Shown: positions 20,830 through 31,091, counted from the stretch's first letter. The stretch is DNA of 64,000 nucleotides from Methylobacterium sp. 77 (GCF_000372825.1 NZ_KB910516.1:2523825-2587824), one strand, 5' to 3'. Numbers and translations: made by a program. Notes: generated by a model from the letters alone, not told the origin.

Positions 20830-21543
20830 TCAGCGATGTCGGTTCACAAGCCTGTCTCGGGCCGCGTTGATGCGCGAAGCCCCCTCGACCGTTCCACCCT
20901 GGTCGGGATGCCACCGTTTCATCAGCGTGCGATGAGCCGTGCGGATCTGCTGCAGGGTCGCCCCGCTCTGAAGCCCCAGGATCTGGTGGGCCTCCTCCTG
21001 CGTCATCGACCCTGGATCCGGCGGGCGGCGCGCCCGCGCGTCGGCATCGCTCTCAGCGTCTACACGCCCGGCGGCCGAGCGGCCGTCGAGATACGCCTCT
21101 AGCCGGCGCGCGGCGATGCGGTCGACCTTGCGGCAGACCGCGAGGATCTGGATCAGCGCCGCTTGCGGCAGCTCCGACAGGCGCCGTCCGGCATAGGGGC
21201 CGATCTGCACGATGCCGTCGGCGGTACGGCCGTCGGGGAGAACCTCGAACACGAGGATGGCGGGCCGCGAGGCCGGGCCTGGCCGCAACAGGCCGCGGGC
21301 ACGGGCGACGAGACTGTCCACACCGTCGAGGAACCAGAAGGCGACGCCTCCGAACAGGATCGCGAGCTCGATCCGTCCACGGACGGCCGCGATGGCGGCC
21401 AGGGCGATCAGGACATAGCCACCGCCCCGTCTCATCACGCGAGGCGAGATCGACCGCCGCAGACGCCGGACGAGATGGGGCTTGGCGTCCTTGGCGAACC
21501 ACCACAGGACGAAGAGGGCCACGAGGGCGGCGAGGACCGTCAT
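20830..21543 (-). CDS. Membrane-anchored J-domain (DnaJ-like) protein
   Basis: A 237-residue protein with two to three N-terminal membrane helices (residues 2-16 and 38-74), a soluble middle part starting RPAILVFEVLPDG, and a C-terminal J domain with the HPD motif (EEAHQILGLQSGATLQQIRTAH..., WHPDQGG). This layout resembles Tim14/Pam18-type membrane DnaJ proteins that recruit an Hsp70 to the membrane. The long open frame extends far upstream of the chosen ATG but loses coding character there. The start overlaps the stop of the upstream 82-residue gene by four bases, indicating an operon. Confidence 0.85.
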   Translation of the reverse strand: MTVLAALVALFVLWWFAKDAKPHLVRRLRRSISPRVMRRGGGYVLIALAAIAAVRGRIELAILFGGVAFWFLDGVDSLVARARGLLRPGPASRPAILVFEVLPDGRTADGIVQIGPYAGRRLSELPQAALIQILAVCRKVDRIAARRLEAYLDGRSAAGRVDAESDADARARRPPDPGSMTQEEAHQILGLQSGATLQQIRTAHRTLMKRWHPDQGGTVEGASRINAARDRLVNRHR

Positions 21544-21788
21544 CGGCGCATGTCGTGATCGAGCGTGACCCGCCCGCCGACCCGAACCTTGACGTCGCCG
21601 ATCCAGTGGAACCCGTCCTCGGACCGCCCAAGATCGGGCTTGGCGCCCGGACACGCCTTGCTCGCCGGCAGGCGCACGCCCTCGGGCGCGTCTTCCGGGC
21701 AAAGGCGGCGCGTCGTGTCGGCCGCCCGTACCGGCAGCGTGCCGAGGACCATGACGGCGAGGACGAGGGATCGGGACAGGCGCGGCAT
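21540..21788 (-). CDS. Small exported protein, hypothetical
   Basis: An 82-residue protein with a clear signal peptide (MPRLSRSLVLAVMVLGTLPVRA, cleaved after about residue 22). The mature part has two cysteines (LCPEDA and ACPGAK), which could form a disulfide, and a C-terminal beta-like segment WIGDVKVRVGGRVTLDHD. I do not recognise the family. Its end overlaps the start of the membrane J-domain gene (ATGA), so the two are likely translated together. Confidence 0.75.
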   Translation of the reverse strand: MPRLSRSLVLAVMVLGTLPVRAADTTRRLCPEDAPEGVRLPASKACPGAKPDLGRSEDGFHWIGDVKVRVGGRVTLDHDMRR

Positions 21789-21892
21789 CGTCGTCTTTCC
21801 GTTGTCTCGCTGTTTTCTTGCTTATTCGTCGTCGTGCGTCGCCCCCTACTGCACCGGGGGGAGCCGATGCGAAAGCCCGCATATCGACAGCG

Positions 21893-23026
21893 CTATTGCC
21901 GCGTCTCCGCCACGTCCGCCGTGGTGACCCTGACCTTGCGGATGCGTCCATCCCGCTCGACCGAAAGATCGATGGTCTTGCCGATGCCGGCGGTTTCCAT
22001 CGCGGCGGTGAGGTCGGCGAGCCGGTGCACCGGTTCCCCGCCCGCACCGACGATGACATCGCCGATCGTTCCGGACTGAACATCGACGCCGCGCAGGCCG
22101 GCCTCGGCGGCGGGCGATCCACGCAGGACGCGCAGGACCACGACGCCGTCGATGCCAAGACGCGCGGCGGTGGCCTCCTGCCCGGCGATGATGCCGATGC
22201 CGGGATTGCGGGTGCGCCCGTTGCGGATGAGCTCGGGCACGACCCGGTTCACGACATCGGCCGGAATGGCGAAGCCGATGCCGGCGCTGGCCCCCGAGGG
22301 CGAATAGATCGCGGTGTTCACGCCGATGAGCCGGCCGGCGGAATCGAGCAGCGGTCCGCCGGAATTGCCGGGGTTGATCGCGGCATCGGTCTGGATGACG
22401 CCCGAGAGTTCCCTCCCCTCCCCCGTGGGCAGGCGGCGGCGGAGCGCGCTGACGACGCCGGTGGTCAAGGTATGGTCGAGGCCGAACGGGTTGCCGATGG
22501 CGAAGGCCGATTGACCGACCTTCAGATCCGCCGAAGTGCCGATGGCCAGCGGCGGCGGAACCGTCCCCGTACCGCCGAGACGGAGGACGGCGAGGTCGTA
22601 GCTCGGCGCGGTCCCGACGATCGTCGCCGGTCGGACCTCGCCGGAGGAGAGGCGGACCGAGACCGAGCCGCCGCGCTGGGCCGCCGCCGAGACGACATGG
22701 TTGTTGGTCACCACATGCCCGGCGCCGTCCCAGACGAAGCCGGTGCCGGTCTGCGCTCCGCTGCCGCCCTCGTTCTCTTCGGAATCCGGGCTCATCAGGG
22801 CGCGTCCCTGGGCTGCGGCCTGTGCGAACACATGGACGACGGACGGGCTCGCGCGCTCGAACAGGGCGGCGGTGGAGGTCTCGGCCGGGGCCAGGTCACC
22901 CCGCGCCGTGATCGCCCTCGGGGTCTCCACCGAGAACAGCAGGGCGGTGACGTAGGGCTGCCCGACATAGAGCGCCATGAGCACGAGGGCCACCGTGATC
23001 GCCAAACGAGCGAAGCGATCCGGCAT
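21893..23026 (-). CDS. HtrA/Do-like serine protease with PDZ domain
   Basis: A periplasmic, membrane-anchored S1C protease of 377 residues, probably a DegS/DegQ-type quality-control enzyme. It has an N-terminal membrane helix (residues 8-31) and a trypsin-like domain with catalytic triad H110 (TNNHVV), D144 (SYDLAVL) and S222 (NPGNSGGPLL). One PDZ domain follows (about residues 270-365: GVVVLRVLRGSPAAEAGLRG). Only one PDZ makes it more DegS-like than DegP-like. It stands separately from the downstream 82-residue and J-domain genes by about 100 bases. Confidence 0.93.
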   Translation of the reverse strand: MPDRFARLAITVALVLMALYVGQPYVTALLFSVETPRAITARGDLAPAETSTAALFERASPSVVHVFAQAAAQGRALMSPDSEENEGGSGAQTGTGFVWDGAGHVVTNNHVVSAAAQRGGSVSVRLSSGEVRPATIVGTAPSYDLAVLRLGGTGTVPPPLAIGTSADLKVGQSAFAIGNPFGLDHTLTTGVVSALRRRLPTGEGRELSGVIQTDAAINPGNSGGPLLDSAGRLIGVNTAIYSPSGASAGIGFAIPADVVNRVVPELIRNGRTRNPGIGIIAGQEATAARLGIDGVVVLRVLRGSPAAEAGLRGVDVQSGTIGDVIVGAGGEPVHRLADLTAAMETAGIGKTIDLSVERDGRIRKVRVTTADVAETRQ

Positions 23027-23450
23027 GTCACATCCCCTTCAAAGCTTTGGATAATCGCAGGCTTGCGTCCGTCGCATTAACTGGTCGGTCACGCATCTCC
23101 GTTCAACTGGTTTCACAGGCGGCACGATCCGGGTGCGCCGGCACACCGTTTCGCCTCGAGGTTCGAGCTAGAGACTAGAACAGCACTGGCAATTATCACT
23201 CTTCATCCGAAAAAGAGGGCTTCCCAGGGCAGCCGCCGTAAGCTTTGTGTCCAAAACATGATGCTTAGGGCGAGGGATAAAGGATCGGGACGGCCATACT
23301 CTTCATGGACGCGCCCAAATTGATCGCAAAGCTGCCCTAGAGATGCTTCCATTCTCACGGAAACACGTCCCGCGCTGGTTGGACCGAATGCTCGGTCAGC
23401 CGCACAGACCCGCGGGGAGCGACCCTCTCAGGTTCAAGGAAAAGACCGAC
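23027..23450. other. Intergenic stretch, no gene assigned
   Basis: About 420 bases between the divergent HtrA-like protease gene and a small ORF. The ORF frame is open from 23343, but the ribosome binding site and sequence favour the later start. The stretch from about 23160 to 23340 is AT-richer and could hold promoters or a small RNA; no specific family, hairpin plus T-run, or operator could be supported. Confidence 0.4.
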
Positions 23451-23666
23451 ATGGAAACCGAAGCTCTCGAACGTCCCGCCGATCTGACGATCTGGCGGAC
23501 CACTCCGATCCCGTCCCCGCTGGCACAGCCCGCGCGCTACGACACCCTACGCGAGGCGATCGAAGCCGCGGCCGGCGCCCTGACCGATCCGGCCAAGCAG
23601 CCCTGGATCATCACCGAGGAAGGCGAAATCCTGTCCCCGAACTGGATCCGCACCTACCTCAACTGA
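23451..23666 (+). CDS. Conserved hypothetical small protein
   Basis: A 71-residue protein: METEALERPADLTIWRTTP, then PARYDTLREAIEAAAGAL and TEEGEILSPNWIRTYL. AAGGA lies 11 bases upstream of the chosen ATG; the frame is open 36 codons earlier but without such a site. It has an alpha/beta look with a YDTLREAIEAA helix and an ITEEGEILSP strand, reminiscent of short hypothetical proteins of Methylobacterium and Bradyrhizobium. The function is unknown. Confidence 0.7.
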   Translation: METEALERPADLTIWRTTPIPSPLAQPARYDTLREAIEAAAGALTDPAKQPWIITEEGEILSPNWIRTYLN

Positions 23667-23883
23667 GCTCCGCTCAGCCCGGACCATTGTGATCCCGGTC
23701 GTCTCGGCAATAGCCCGACCGACCTAGCCGCCGGCGCGGACCCGACCCGCGCCGCGCAGCCTCGACGACGACGATCTGCGCCGGAACAGATGTTTCCTGC
23801 GGCGTCGCTCATTCGGCGAACCGCGCGTCGATGAACCGTGATCGCCGCACTCGGCGCCGGCCGACGCCTCGCACAACCCGAGA

Positions 23884-24084
23884 TCAGGCCTGCCGGTCGA
23901 CCACGACCCCCTGCCCGTCCGGGAGCACCGCCTTCTGCGTCTCCGCGGTCTGCTGCAGCAACTGCGCGATGGCCTGATCGCCATCGGCCTGTTTGCGGAT
24001 GAAGATCCCCTGCATGGTCTGACGCGTCGCCGCATTCTGGCTCGATACGATCGACTGCGCGAGGCCGGCGATGGAATCGCTCAT
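23884..24084 (-). CDS. YjfB-family putative motility protein
   Basis: A 66-residue helical protein: MSDSIAGLAQSIVSSQNAATRQTMQ, then ADGDQAIAQLLQQTAETQKAV, ending in VVVDRQA. The pattern (short N-terminal helix, a second helix with QLLQ, then a short tail ending in D-R) resembles small YjfB-type proteins, which are annotated as putative motility proteins; the real role is unknown. It stands alone, about 90 bases beyond the DUF817 gene on the same strand. Confidence 0.6.
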   Translation of the reverse strand: MSDSIAGLAQSIVSSQNAATRQTMQGIFIRKQADGDQAIAQLLQQTAETQKAVLPDGQGVVVDRQA

Positions 24085-24173
24085 GGGTTCGGTCTCCCGA
24101 TATCCGGTTTTTTCCAGCTCTCGTCAGCGGTAAAGGCTCGGCCTTGCCGAACCTTGAACGAAGCCGACAGTTT

Positions 24174-25091
24174 TTATGAGAAATCGGCGCGCTCGACCGG
24201 GCCTTGCCCTCGCCCCTGCACATACAGCTCCGGTCGGTTCACGAGGCTGACGAGCACATAGGAAATGATCATCAGCAGGTACCACGAGCCGAGCTTCTGC
24301 CACGACACCATCGACCAGCCCGATGCCTGGTTGGGATAGAGCCAGACGCGCGTGAACGTGCCGATATTCTCCGCGAACCAGATGAACAGCGCGACCAGGA
24401 GAAAGCCGAGCAGAAGCGGCATCCGGCGATGGACATGCCAGACCTTGAAATGCACCCAGGTCCGCCCGAACAGCAGAGCCGTCGCCGCGAACAGCCCGAG
24501 GCGAATGTCGACGATGTAATGATGGGCGAAGAAGTTCAGGTAGATCGCCGCCGCCAGCGGCACGGTGGCGCCGAAGCCCGGATGGTTCGTGAAGCGGAAC
24601 TCGAACAGGCGCCAGACCCGCGCGATGTAGGAGCCGATGCTCGCATACATGAAGCCGGTGAAGAGCGGCACGCCGGCGATGCGGAGCAGGCTCGCCTCCG
24701 GGTAGATCCATGATCCGACACCGGTCTTGAACACCTCCATCGCCGTGCCGACGACGTGGAAGAGCGCGATGACCTTCGCTTCCTCGAAGGTCTCCATCCG
24801 CAAGGCGAGAAGCCCCAGCTGGATCATGACGGCCGACAGGGTGAGGACGTCGTATCGGCTCAGCGTGGCTTGGGCGGGATAGAACAGGTAGCTGCCGATC
24901 AGCAGGGCGCAGAGCAATCCGCCGAACAGGCAGGCCCATCCCTGCTTGATGCCGAAGCGCAGGAACTCGTAGGCTCCGACCACCATCGACCCGCGTGCCA
25001 GTGCCCAGGCGCCGACCCGCGCCTCGATGGCGATGAAGCGGGCGATGGGCGGCCAGAGGCGGGCCGCGCTGTCGGTCGAATTCTCTGTCAC
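24174..25091 (-). CDS. DUF817-family integral membrane protein
   Basis: A protein of about 305 residues with eight or more transmembrane helices. Conserved-looking stretches include ALFHVVGTAMEVFKTGVGSW, PEASLLRIAGVPLFTGFMY and NFFAHHYIVDIR, which fit the DUF817 family of unknown function. GTG at 25091 is chosen as the start because the longer frame to 25205 overlaps the start of the divergent gene and adds no hydrophobic core. The histidines (FHVVG, FAHHYIVD) and several aromatic residues in the membrane could bind metal or lipid, but that is a guess. Confidence 0.85.
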   Translation of the reverse strand: MTENSTDSAARLWPPIARFIAIEARVGAWALARGSMVVGAYEFLRFGIKQGWACLFGGLLCALLIGSYLFYPAQATLSRYDVLTLSAVMIQLGLLALRMETFEEAKVIALFHVVGTAMEVFKTGVGSWIYPEASLLRIAGVPLFTGFMYASIGSYIARVWRLFEFRFTNHPGFGATVPLAAAIYLNFFAHHYIVDIRLGLFAATALLFGRTWVHFKVWHVHRRMPLLLGFLLVALFIWFAENIGTFTRVWLYPNQASGWSMVSWQKLGSWYLLMIISYVLVSLVNRPELYVQGRGQGPVERADFS

Positions 25092-25189
25092 GATGGCTGT
25101 CCCGAAGCTGGTGCGGCCTCCCTTTACCCGAATGGAGGCGAGGCCCACATCGAAGCTCGGCCTTACCGATCGCGCGAGGGACAGACCGT

Positions 25190-25627
25190 TTGACGAACCA
25201 CGCATTGCCCGAAGAGACCGATCCCGAGACGCGGCGCGTGCGGCGGGACCTCGCCCGGCTTCAGGTTCTCCTCGAGCGCCGCCGCGTCCGCGCCGTCGCC
25301 ATGCGCGGTGTCCGTGGGGCGCTCGGTGGTGGCGCCAGTTTCGCCGCGCTGGTGAAGCTGAAGCTCGCCGGCTCCCTCGTGCTCAAGGGCGGGCTCGCCC
25401 TGCTCGTCGGGCTCTGTTTCGCCTGGCCCGTCGTGGTCGGTCTCTTCCTCGCGCTCGTTCTCCTCGTCCTCGCCGTCGTGGGCGCCATGGAGGGCGAGGC
25501 GCCGAGTTGCCCGGACTCGTGCTGGAGTGCCTCGACGCGACGCGACAGGCTGCGCGAGCTGATCGCCGAGCGCCTCGGATGGCTCGAAAGCCGCACCGGC
25601 GCGGCACCGCGCTATCGGCGGCCGTGA
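25190..25627 (+). CDS. Hypothetical membrane protein
   Basis: A 145-residue ORF beginning with TTG. The N-terminal 40 residues are Arg-rich and helical. A Gly/Ala-rich stretch and then two strongly hydrophobic helices follow (about residues 58-100: LVLKGGLALLVGLCFAWPVV, VGLFLALVLLVLAVVGAM), and the C-terminus is soluble and Arg-rich. The family is unknown. It is divergent from the DUF817 gene and 138 bases ahead of mcmA. Codon use and GC3 look typical for the genome, supporting a real gene; the start is uncertain. Confidence 0.6.
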   Translation: MTNHALPEETDPETRRVRRDLARLQVLLERRRVRAVAMRGVRGALGGGASFAALVKLKLAGSLVLKGGLALLVGLCFAWPVVVGLFLALVLLVLAVVGAMEGEAPSCPDSCWSASTRRDRLRELIAERLGWLESRTGAAPRYRRP

Positions 25628-25765
25628 CCGGATTTTCCGCTCGGTGAACCGGGAGCGTCCGGTCCGGTGGCGTCACTGTTTCTCAAAATGGATTTGAGAG
25701 GGATAGCCCGAGGCCGGTGCTTCATTATAATGCGCCGCGAAACGCCGCCGCACGAGTCCGATCAC

Positions 25766-27931
25766 ATGACGTCCCGTATCCCCGATTTCGCGACCGTCCC
25801 CTACGCGGCAGATGCCTTCGCGGCGCCGGTTCCGCCGATCGGTGAACCCTGGATGACCCCGGAAGGCATTCCGGTGAAGGGCGTCTACGGTCCCGAGGAT
25901 CGCGAGGGGATCGAGTTTCTGAACACCTATCCGGGCGTGGCGCCGTTTTTGCGCGGCCCCTACCCGACCATGTACGTGACCCAGCCCTGGACCATCCGGC
26001 AATATGCCGGCTTCTCCACCGCCGAGGATTCGAACGCCTTCTACCGGCGCAACCTCGCCGCGGGCCAGAAAGGCCTGTCGGTCGCCTTCGATCTCGCGAC
26101 CCATCGCGGCTACGATTCGGATCACCCGCGCGTCTCGGGCGATGTCGGCATGGCGGGCGTCGCGATCGATTCGATCTACGACATGCGCACGCTGTTCTCC
26201 GGCATCCCGCTCGACGAGATGACCGTGTCGATGACGATGAACGGCGCGGTGCTGCCGATCCTCGCGCTCTACATCGTGGCGGCCGAGGAGCAGGGCGTGC
26301 CGCCGGAGAAGCTCGCCGGCACGATCCAGAACGACATCCTGAAGGAGTTCATGGTCCGCAACACCTACATCTACCCGCCGGCGGGTTCGATGCGGATCAT
26401 CGGCGACATCTTCGCCTACACCTCTCAGCACATGCCGAAATTCAACTCGATCTCGATCTCCGGCTATCACATGCAGGAGGCCGGAGCGACGAATGACCTC
26501 GAACTCGCCTACACGCTGGCCGACGGCGTCGAGTACATCAAGGCGGGCTTGGCTGCCGGGCTGACCATCGACAAGTTCGCCCCGCGCCTGTCGTTCTTCT
26601 GGGCGATCTCGACGAACTTCTTCATGGAGATCGCCAAGATGCGGGCGGCGCGCCTGATCTGGGCCAAGCTCGTGAAGGAGTTCGAGCCGAAGACCGACAA
26701 GTCCCTGCCCCTGCGCACGCACAGCCAGACCTCGGGCTGGTCGCTCACCGCGCAGGATGTGTTCAACAACGTGACCCGCACCTGCATCGAGGCGATGGCC
26801 GCGACGCAAGGCGGCACGCAATCGCTCCACACCAACGCCCTCGACGAGGCGCTGGCGCTGCCCACTGACTTCTCGGCCCGCATCGCCCGCAACACCCAGC
26901 TCTTCCTGCAGCAGGAGAGCGGCACGACGCGCATCGTCGATCCGTGGGGCGGCTCCTACTATGTCGAGAAGCTCACCCAGGACATCGTCACCCGCGCCTG
27001 GGAGCACCTGCGCGAGGTCGAGGAACTCGGCGGCATGGCCAAGGCCATCGAGGCCGGCATCCCCAAGCTGCGCATCGAGGAGGCCGCGGCCCGCGCCCAG
27101 GCCCGCATCGATTCCGGCCGCCAGACCATCGTCGGCGTCAACAAGTTCAAGCCCGAGGACGACCGCGCCATCGAGTTGATGCGCGTCGACAACGGCAATG
27201 TCCGCATGCTCCAGATCGACAAGCTGAAGCGGCTTCGCGCGGAGCGCAACCAGGCCGATGTCGATGCCGCCCTGGCCGCGCTCACGGCAGCGGCTCAGGG
27301 AGAGGGCAACCTCCTGGCGCTGGGCGTCGAGGCGGCGCGGGCGAAGGCCACGGTCGGAGAGATTTCCGACGCCCTGGAGAAGGCCTGGGGCCGACATCGT
27401 GCCGAGATCCGCTCGATCTCGGGCGTCTACAAGCGGGAGGTGGGTAGCATGTCGCCGGTGGTCGAGACGGTTCGTCATCTCGTGGAGACCTTCGAGGAGA
27501 ATGACGGGCGCCGCCCGCGCATCCTCGTCGCAAAGATGGGTCAGGACGGGCACGACCGTGGCCAGAAGGTGATCGCCTCGGCCTTCGCCGATCTCGGTTT
27601 CGACGTGGATATCGGGCCACTCTTCGCCACCCCCGCCGAGGCGGCGCGTCAGGCTGTGGAGAACGACGTCCATATCGTCGGCGTGTCGTCGCTGGCCGCT
27701 GGCCACCTGACGCTGGTGCCCGAATTGAAGGCGGCCCTGACCGAGCAGGGCCGGGGCGACGTGATGATCGTCATCGGCGGCGTGATTCCTCCGGGCGACT
27801 ACCCGGCGCTTTATGCCGCTGGTGCCTCGGCGATTTTCCCGCCCGGCACGGTCATTGCTGAGGCTGCCGTGAAGCTGATCGAGGAGTTGAACGGACGGCT
27901 GGGATACGGCGCGCGCGAGGCTGCCGAGTAG
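25766..27931 (+). CDS. mcmA: Methylmalonyl-CoA mutase, large (catalytic) subunit
   Basis: An adenosylcobalamin-dependent enzyme interconverting (2R)-methylmalonyl-CoA and succinyl-CoA. In methylotrophs it belongs to the ethylmalonyl-CoA/glyoxylate-regeneration route. The 721 residues match the known size. An N-terminal TIM-barrel domain binds the CoA ester ([26 protein letters not shown], with Tyr and His residues of the active site). The C-terminal B12 domain carries the DxHxxG motif in [13 protein letters not shown] plus the downstream GGVIPPGDY loop. The start at MTSRIPDFA is chosen over the GTG at 25667. Its small partner subunit and a B12 riboswitch were not found here. Confidence 0.96.
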   Translation: MTSRIPDFATVPYAADAFAAPVPPIGEPWMTPEGIPVKGVYGPEDREGIEFLNTYPGVAPFLRGPYPTMYVTQPWTIRQYAGFSTAEDSNAFYRRNLAAGQKGLSVAFDLATHRGYDSDHPRVSGDVGMAGVAIDSIYDMRTLFSGIPLDEMTVSMTMNGAVLPILALYIVAAEEQGVPPEKLAGTIQNDILKEFMVRNTYIYPPAGSMRIIGDIFAYTSQHMPKFNSISISGYHMQEAGATNDLELAYTLADGVEYIKAGLAAGLTIDKFAPRLSFFWAISTNFFMEIAKMRAARLIWAKLVKEFEPKTDKSLPLRTHSQTSGWSLTAQDVFNNVTRTCIEAMAATQGGTQSLHTNALDEALALPTDFSARIARNTQLFLQQESGTTRIVDPWGGSYYVEKLTQDIVTRAWEHLREVEELGGMAKAIEAGIPKLRIEEAAARAQARIDSGRQTIVGVNKFKPEDDRAIELMRVDNGNVRMLQIDKLKRLRAERNQADVDAALAALTAAAQGEGNLLALGVEAARAKATVGEISDALEKAWGRHRAEIRSISGVYKREVGSMSPVVETVRHLVETFEENDGRRPRILVAKMGQDGHDRGQKVIASAFADLGFDVDIGPLFATPAEAARQAVENDVHIVGVSSLAAGHLTLVPELKAALTEQGRGDVMIVIGGVIPPGDYPALYAAGASAIFPPGTVIAEAAVKLIEELNGRLGYGAREAAE

Positions 27932-28105
27932 GCGGAGTCATCGCTCCGAGGGGTCCGAGAGCGACGCTCCCGAGCTCCTGCCGGCCGCGCAACTCCTGCC
28001 GTATCGCTGCGTTCGCAACTTCGATTTCGGACTTGGTTGGTTCGAGCGCGCGGAAATCGTATGTCATGGGCGCTGCGCCGCACCATAGATTGTGAGTAGA
28101 CGTTG

Positions 28106-29539
28106 ATGGCCTCAGGATTCTCTCGACTCATCCATCCGGTCATCCTCTGCGGTGGGTCAGGCACGCGATTGTGGCCCGCCTCGCGCGAGAGCATGCCGAA
28201 ACAGTTCACGCAGCTGGTGAATCCCGACAGTTCGACCTTCCAGGACACCGCCCGGCGGGTCGCGGATGGATCGGCGTTCTCGCGGCCGACCGTCATCACC
28301 AGCAGCGATGCCCGCTTCATCGTGGCCGAGCAGCTGCTCCAGGCCGAGATCGAGGCCGATATCGTGCTCGAGCCCGAACGGCGCGATTCCGCCGCCGCGG
28401 TGGCCGTTGCGGCGCTGCATGCCGCCCGCCGCGACCCGGAGGCCGTGGTTCTGATCCTGGCCGCCGACCACGTGATCGGCGACACCGACGCCTTCGTGGC
28501 CGCGGCCCGTGCGGCGGCGCGCGGCGCCGAGGCCGGTCGCATCATGACCCTCGGCATCGAGCCGGGCACGCCTTCCACCGCCTACGGCTACATCCGCAAG
28601 GGCGCCCCGATCGACGGTGTCGACGGCGCCTATGAGGTCGGCCGTTTCGTCGAGAAGCCCAACCGGCAGGGAGCGGAGAGTCTGATCGAGGACGGCGCCC
28701 TGTGGAACAGCGGCTACTTCCTGTTCCGCGCCGACGTGATGCTGGCCGAGCTCGAAACCTATGTCCCCGAGATCCTGGCCGCGACCCGCGCCGCTCTCGA
28801 CGGCGCGGCGACCGATCTCGACTTCCTTCGCCTCGACGCCGCCGCCTTCGCGACCGCGCCCAAGATCTCCATCGACTACGCGGTGATGGAGCGGACCGAC
28901 CGCGCCGGCGTGCTGCCGGTCTCGTTCTCATGGTCCGATGTCGGAACCTGGGATGCGGTCTGGGACGTGCTTCCGCGCGACGCACAGGGCAACGCCGTGC
29001 GCGGCCGGGTCGAGTTGGTGGAGACGCGCGGCAGCCTCGTCCATAGCGAGGGCGAGCACCTCACCGCCGTGGTGGGCCTGGACGACATCGTCGTGGTCTC
29101 GACCCCGGACGCCGTCCTCGTCACCTCGAAGGCCAAGGCCGGACTGGTCAAGGAGCTCGTGACCCAGCTTCGCGAGAAGGCCCATCCGGAAGCGGATGCG
29201 CATCGGCGGATGTTCCGCCCCTGGGGCTGGTATCAGCGGATCGACATCGGCGAGCGCTTCCAGGTGAAGCGCATCATGGTGACGCCGGGCGGCCGGCTCT
29301 CGCTGCAGAAGCATTTCCACCGCGCCGAACATTGGGTCGTGGTGCGCGGCACGGCTGAGGTGACGGTGGATGATCGCGTCGTCCTCGTCCACGAGAACGA
29401 GGCCGTTTATCTGCCGATCGGCTCGATGCACCGCCTCACCAACCCGGGCAAGATCGCCCTCGAACTGATCGAGGTTCAGGTCGGCTCCTATACCGGCGAG
29501 GACGACATCATCCGCGTCGAGGATATCTACGGCCGATAA
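28106..29539 (+). CDS. manC: Mannose-1-phosphate guanylyltransferase / mannose-6-phosphate isomerase
   Basis: A bifunctional enzyme making GDP-mannose for capsule, O-antigen or glycan synthesis. The N-terminal nucleotidyltransferase has the pyrophosphorylase signature LCGGSGTRLWPASRESMPKQF and the FVEKPN motif. The C-terminal cupin is a type II phosphomannose isomerase (FRPWGWYQRIDIGERFQVKRI, SLQKHFHRAEHWVVVRG). At 477 residues it has the normal AlgA/XanB length. A TTG three bases before the ATG is in frame. The upstream 170 bases hold no recognisable element and no other polysaccharide gene is adjacent. Confidence 0.95.
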   Translation: MASGFSRLIHPVILCGGSGTRLWPASRESMPKQFTQLVNPDSSTFQDTARRVADGSAFSRPTVITSSDARFIVAEQLLQAEIEADIVLEPERRDSAAAVAVAALHAARRDPEAVVLILAADHVIGDTDAFVAAARAAARGAEAGRIMTLGIEPGTPSTAYGYIRKGAPIDGVDGAYEVGRFVEKPNRQGAESLIEDGALWNSGYFLFRADVMLAELETYVPEILAATRAALDGAATDLDFLRLDAAAFATAPKISIDYAVMERTDRAGVLPVSFSWSDVGTWDAVWDVLPRDAQGNAVRGRVELVETRGSLVHSEGEHLTAVVGLDDIVVVSTPDAVLVTSKAKAGLVKELVTQLREKAHPEADAHRRMFRPWGWYQRIDIGERFQVKRIMVTPGGRLSLQKHFHRAEHWVVVRGTAEVTVDDRVVLVHENEAVYLPIGSMHRLTNPGKIALELIEVQVGSYTGEDDIIRVEDIYGR

Positions 29540-29555
29540 AGCCCGATGGTCGGGG

Positions 29556-31091
29556 TCAGGCGGCTACGGGCCGCTCGACCCGACCGCGATAGGACAGGGC
29601 CTCGGCGAGATGGATGCGGCGCACCCGCTCCTCCCCGTCGAGATCCGCCAATGTCCGCGCCACTCGCAGGACGCGGTGGAAGCCTCGCGCCGACAGGCGC
29701 ATCGTCTCGGCGGCATCCCGGATCAGCGCTGCGCCATCCGCGTCCGGCGCCGCCATCTCCTCGATCAACGGTGCCGGACAGGTCGCGTTGGTGACCACGC
29801 CGGAGAGGCCGTGCGCGGCGAACCGCTCGGTCTGCAGCGCCCGCGCTGCGGCGACCCGCGCCGCCGTCTCGGCCGAGCCTTCGGCGGGGGGCGGCAGGAT
29901 CAGGTCCGCCGCCGTCACGGCGCCGACTTCGATTCGCAGGTCGATCCGATCGAGGAGCGGCCCGGAAATCCGCGCACCGTATTGCGCGACGCAGCGCTCG
30001 TTGGGACCGCGCCGGCAGGCATAGCCCGGCTCCAGGGCCTGGCCGCACCGACAGGGGTTCATGGCGGCGATGAGCTGGAACCGCGCCGGGTAGGTTACGC
30101 GGTGATTGGCGCGCGCGATCATGACCTCGCCGGTTTCCATGGGCTGGCGCAGGGAATCGAGCACCTGGGGCGTGAATTCCGGCAACTCGTCGAGGAAGAG
30201 CACGCCGCCATGCGCCAGGGAGGCCTCGCCGGGGCGGGCATTGATGCCGCCGCCGACGAGCGCCGCCATCGATGCCGAATGGTGCGGCTGGCGGAAGGGC
30301 CGCCGGTTCGAGAGAGCGCCGCCCTTGAGTTCGCCGGCCACCGACTGGATCATCGAGACTTCGAGCAGTTCGCGCGGTCCGAGCGGCGGCAGGATCGACG
30401 GAAGCCGAGCCGCCAGCATCGACTTGCCGGCACCGGGCGGCCCGTTCATCAGGAGATTGTGGCCTCCGGCGGCCGCGATCTCCAAGGCCCGCTTGGCCCC
30501 TTCCTGTCCCTTGATGTCGCGAAGGTCGGGCAGGCGCCCCGTGGGCGTGGCGACGGCCGGCTCCGGCCGGGCCATGACTTGCGTGCCCTTGAAATGGTTC
30601 GCGAGCTGGATCAGCGAGCGCGGGGCCAGCACGTCCATGTCGCCCCCAGCCCAGGCCGCTTCCGGCCCCGTGGCCGCCGGGCAGATCAGGCCGAGGCCCC
30701 GCGAATTCGCCGCCATGGCCGCCGGCAAGACGCCGTTCACCGCTGTGATCGTGCCGTCGAGGGCCAGCTCGCCGAGGACGCAATAGCCGGCGAGCGCGTC
30801 GGCCGGGATCGCGCCAATGGCGGCCATCACCGCCAATGCGATGGGAAGATCGTAATGCGAGCCTTCCTTCGGCAGGTCCGCCGGCGCCAGATTGACGGTG
30901 ATGCGCTTTGCCGGAAGTGCCAGCCCCGATGCGATCAGGGCTGAGCGGACGCGCTCGCGGGATTCCGCAACGGCCTTGTCGGCGAGCCCCACCACCATGA
31001 AGACCACTGCGCCGGGGGCGATCTGAACCTGGACGTCGACGGCACGCGCCTCGATTCCCTCGAAGGCGACGGTAGCGACGCGGGTGACCAT
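29556..31091 (-). CDS. comM: YifB/ComM-family AAA ATPase (Mg-chelatase-like)
   Basis: A 511-residue protein: an N-terminal Lon-protease-like ChlI domain (VNLAPADLPKEGSHYDLPIALA) and an AAA+ core with Walker A GPPGAGKSMLAARLPS (about residue 215), Walker B FLDELPEF, and the conserved MNPCRCG segment. The C-terminal Mg-chelatase region ends in RRIHLAEALSYR. In other bacteria ComM is a hexameric helicase that helps branch migration during natural transformation. Its presence with comEC in the same window is consistent with competence, though both are widely conserved. It is convergent with manC, 16 bases apart. Confidence 0.93.
   Translation of the reverse strand: MVTRVATVAFEGIEARAVDVQVQIAPGAVVFMVVGLADKAVAESRERVRSALIASGLALPAKRITVNLAPADLPKEGSHYDLPIALAVMAAIGAIPADALAGYCVLGELALDGTITAVNGVLPAAMAANSRGLGLICPAATGPEAAWAGGDMDVLAPRSLIQLANHFKGTQVMARPEPAVATPTGRLPDLRDIKGQEGAKRALEIAAAGGHNLLMNGPPGAGKSMLAARLPSILPPLGPRELLEVSMIQSVAGELKGGALSNRRPFRQPHHSASMAALVGGGINARPGEASLAHGGVLFLDELPEFTPQVLDSLRQPMETGEVMIARANHRVTYPARFQLIAAMNPCRCGQALEPGYACRRGPNERCVAQYGARISGPLLDRIDLRIEVGAVTAADLILPPPAEGSAETAARVAAARALQTERFAAHGLSGVVTNATCPAPLIEEMAAPDADGAALIRDAAETMRLSARGFHRVLRVARTLADLDGEERVRRIHLAEALSYRGRVERPVAA

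Noticed and set aside
25673..27706. 677-residue minus-strand ORF opposite mcmA
   Set aside because: Shadow of the mutase gene; no recognisable domain or ribosome binding site.
27932..28105. Cobalamin riboswitch near mcmA or manC
   Set aside because: No B12-box-like sequence either before mcmA or in this gap.
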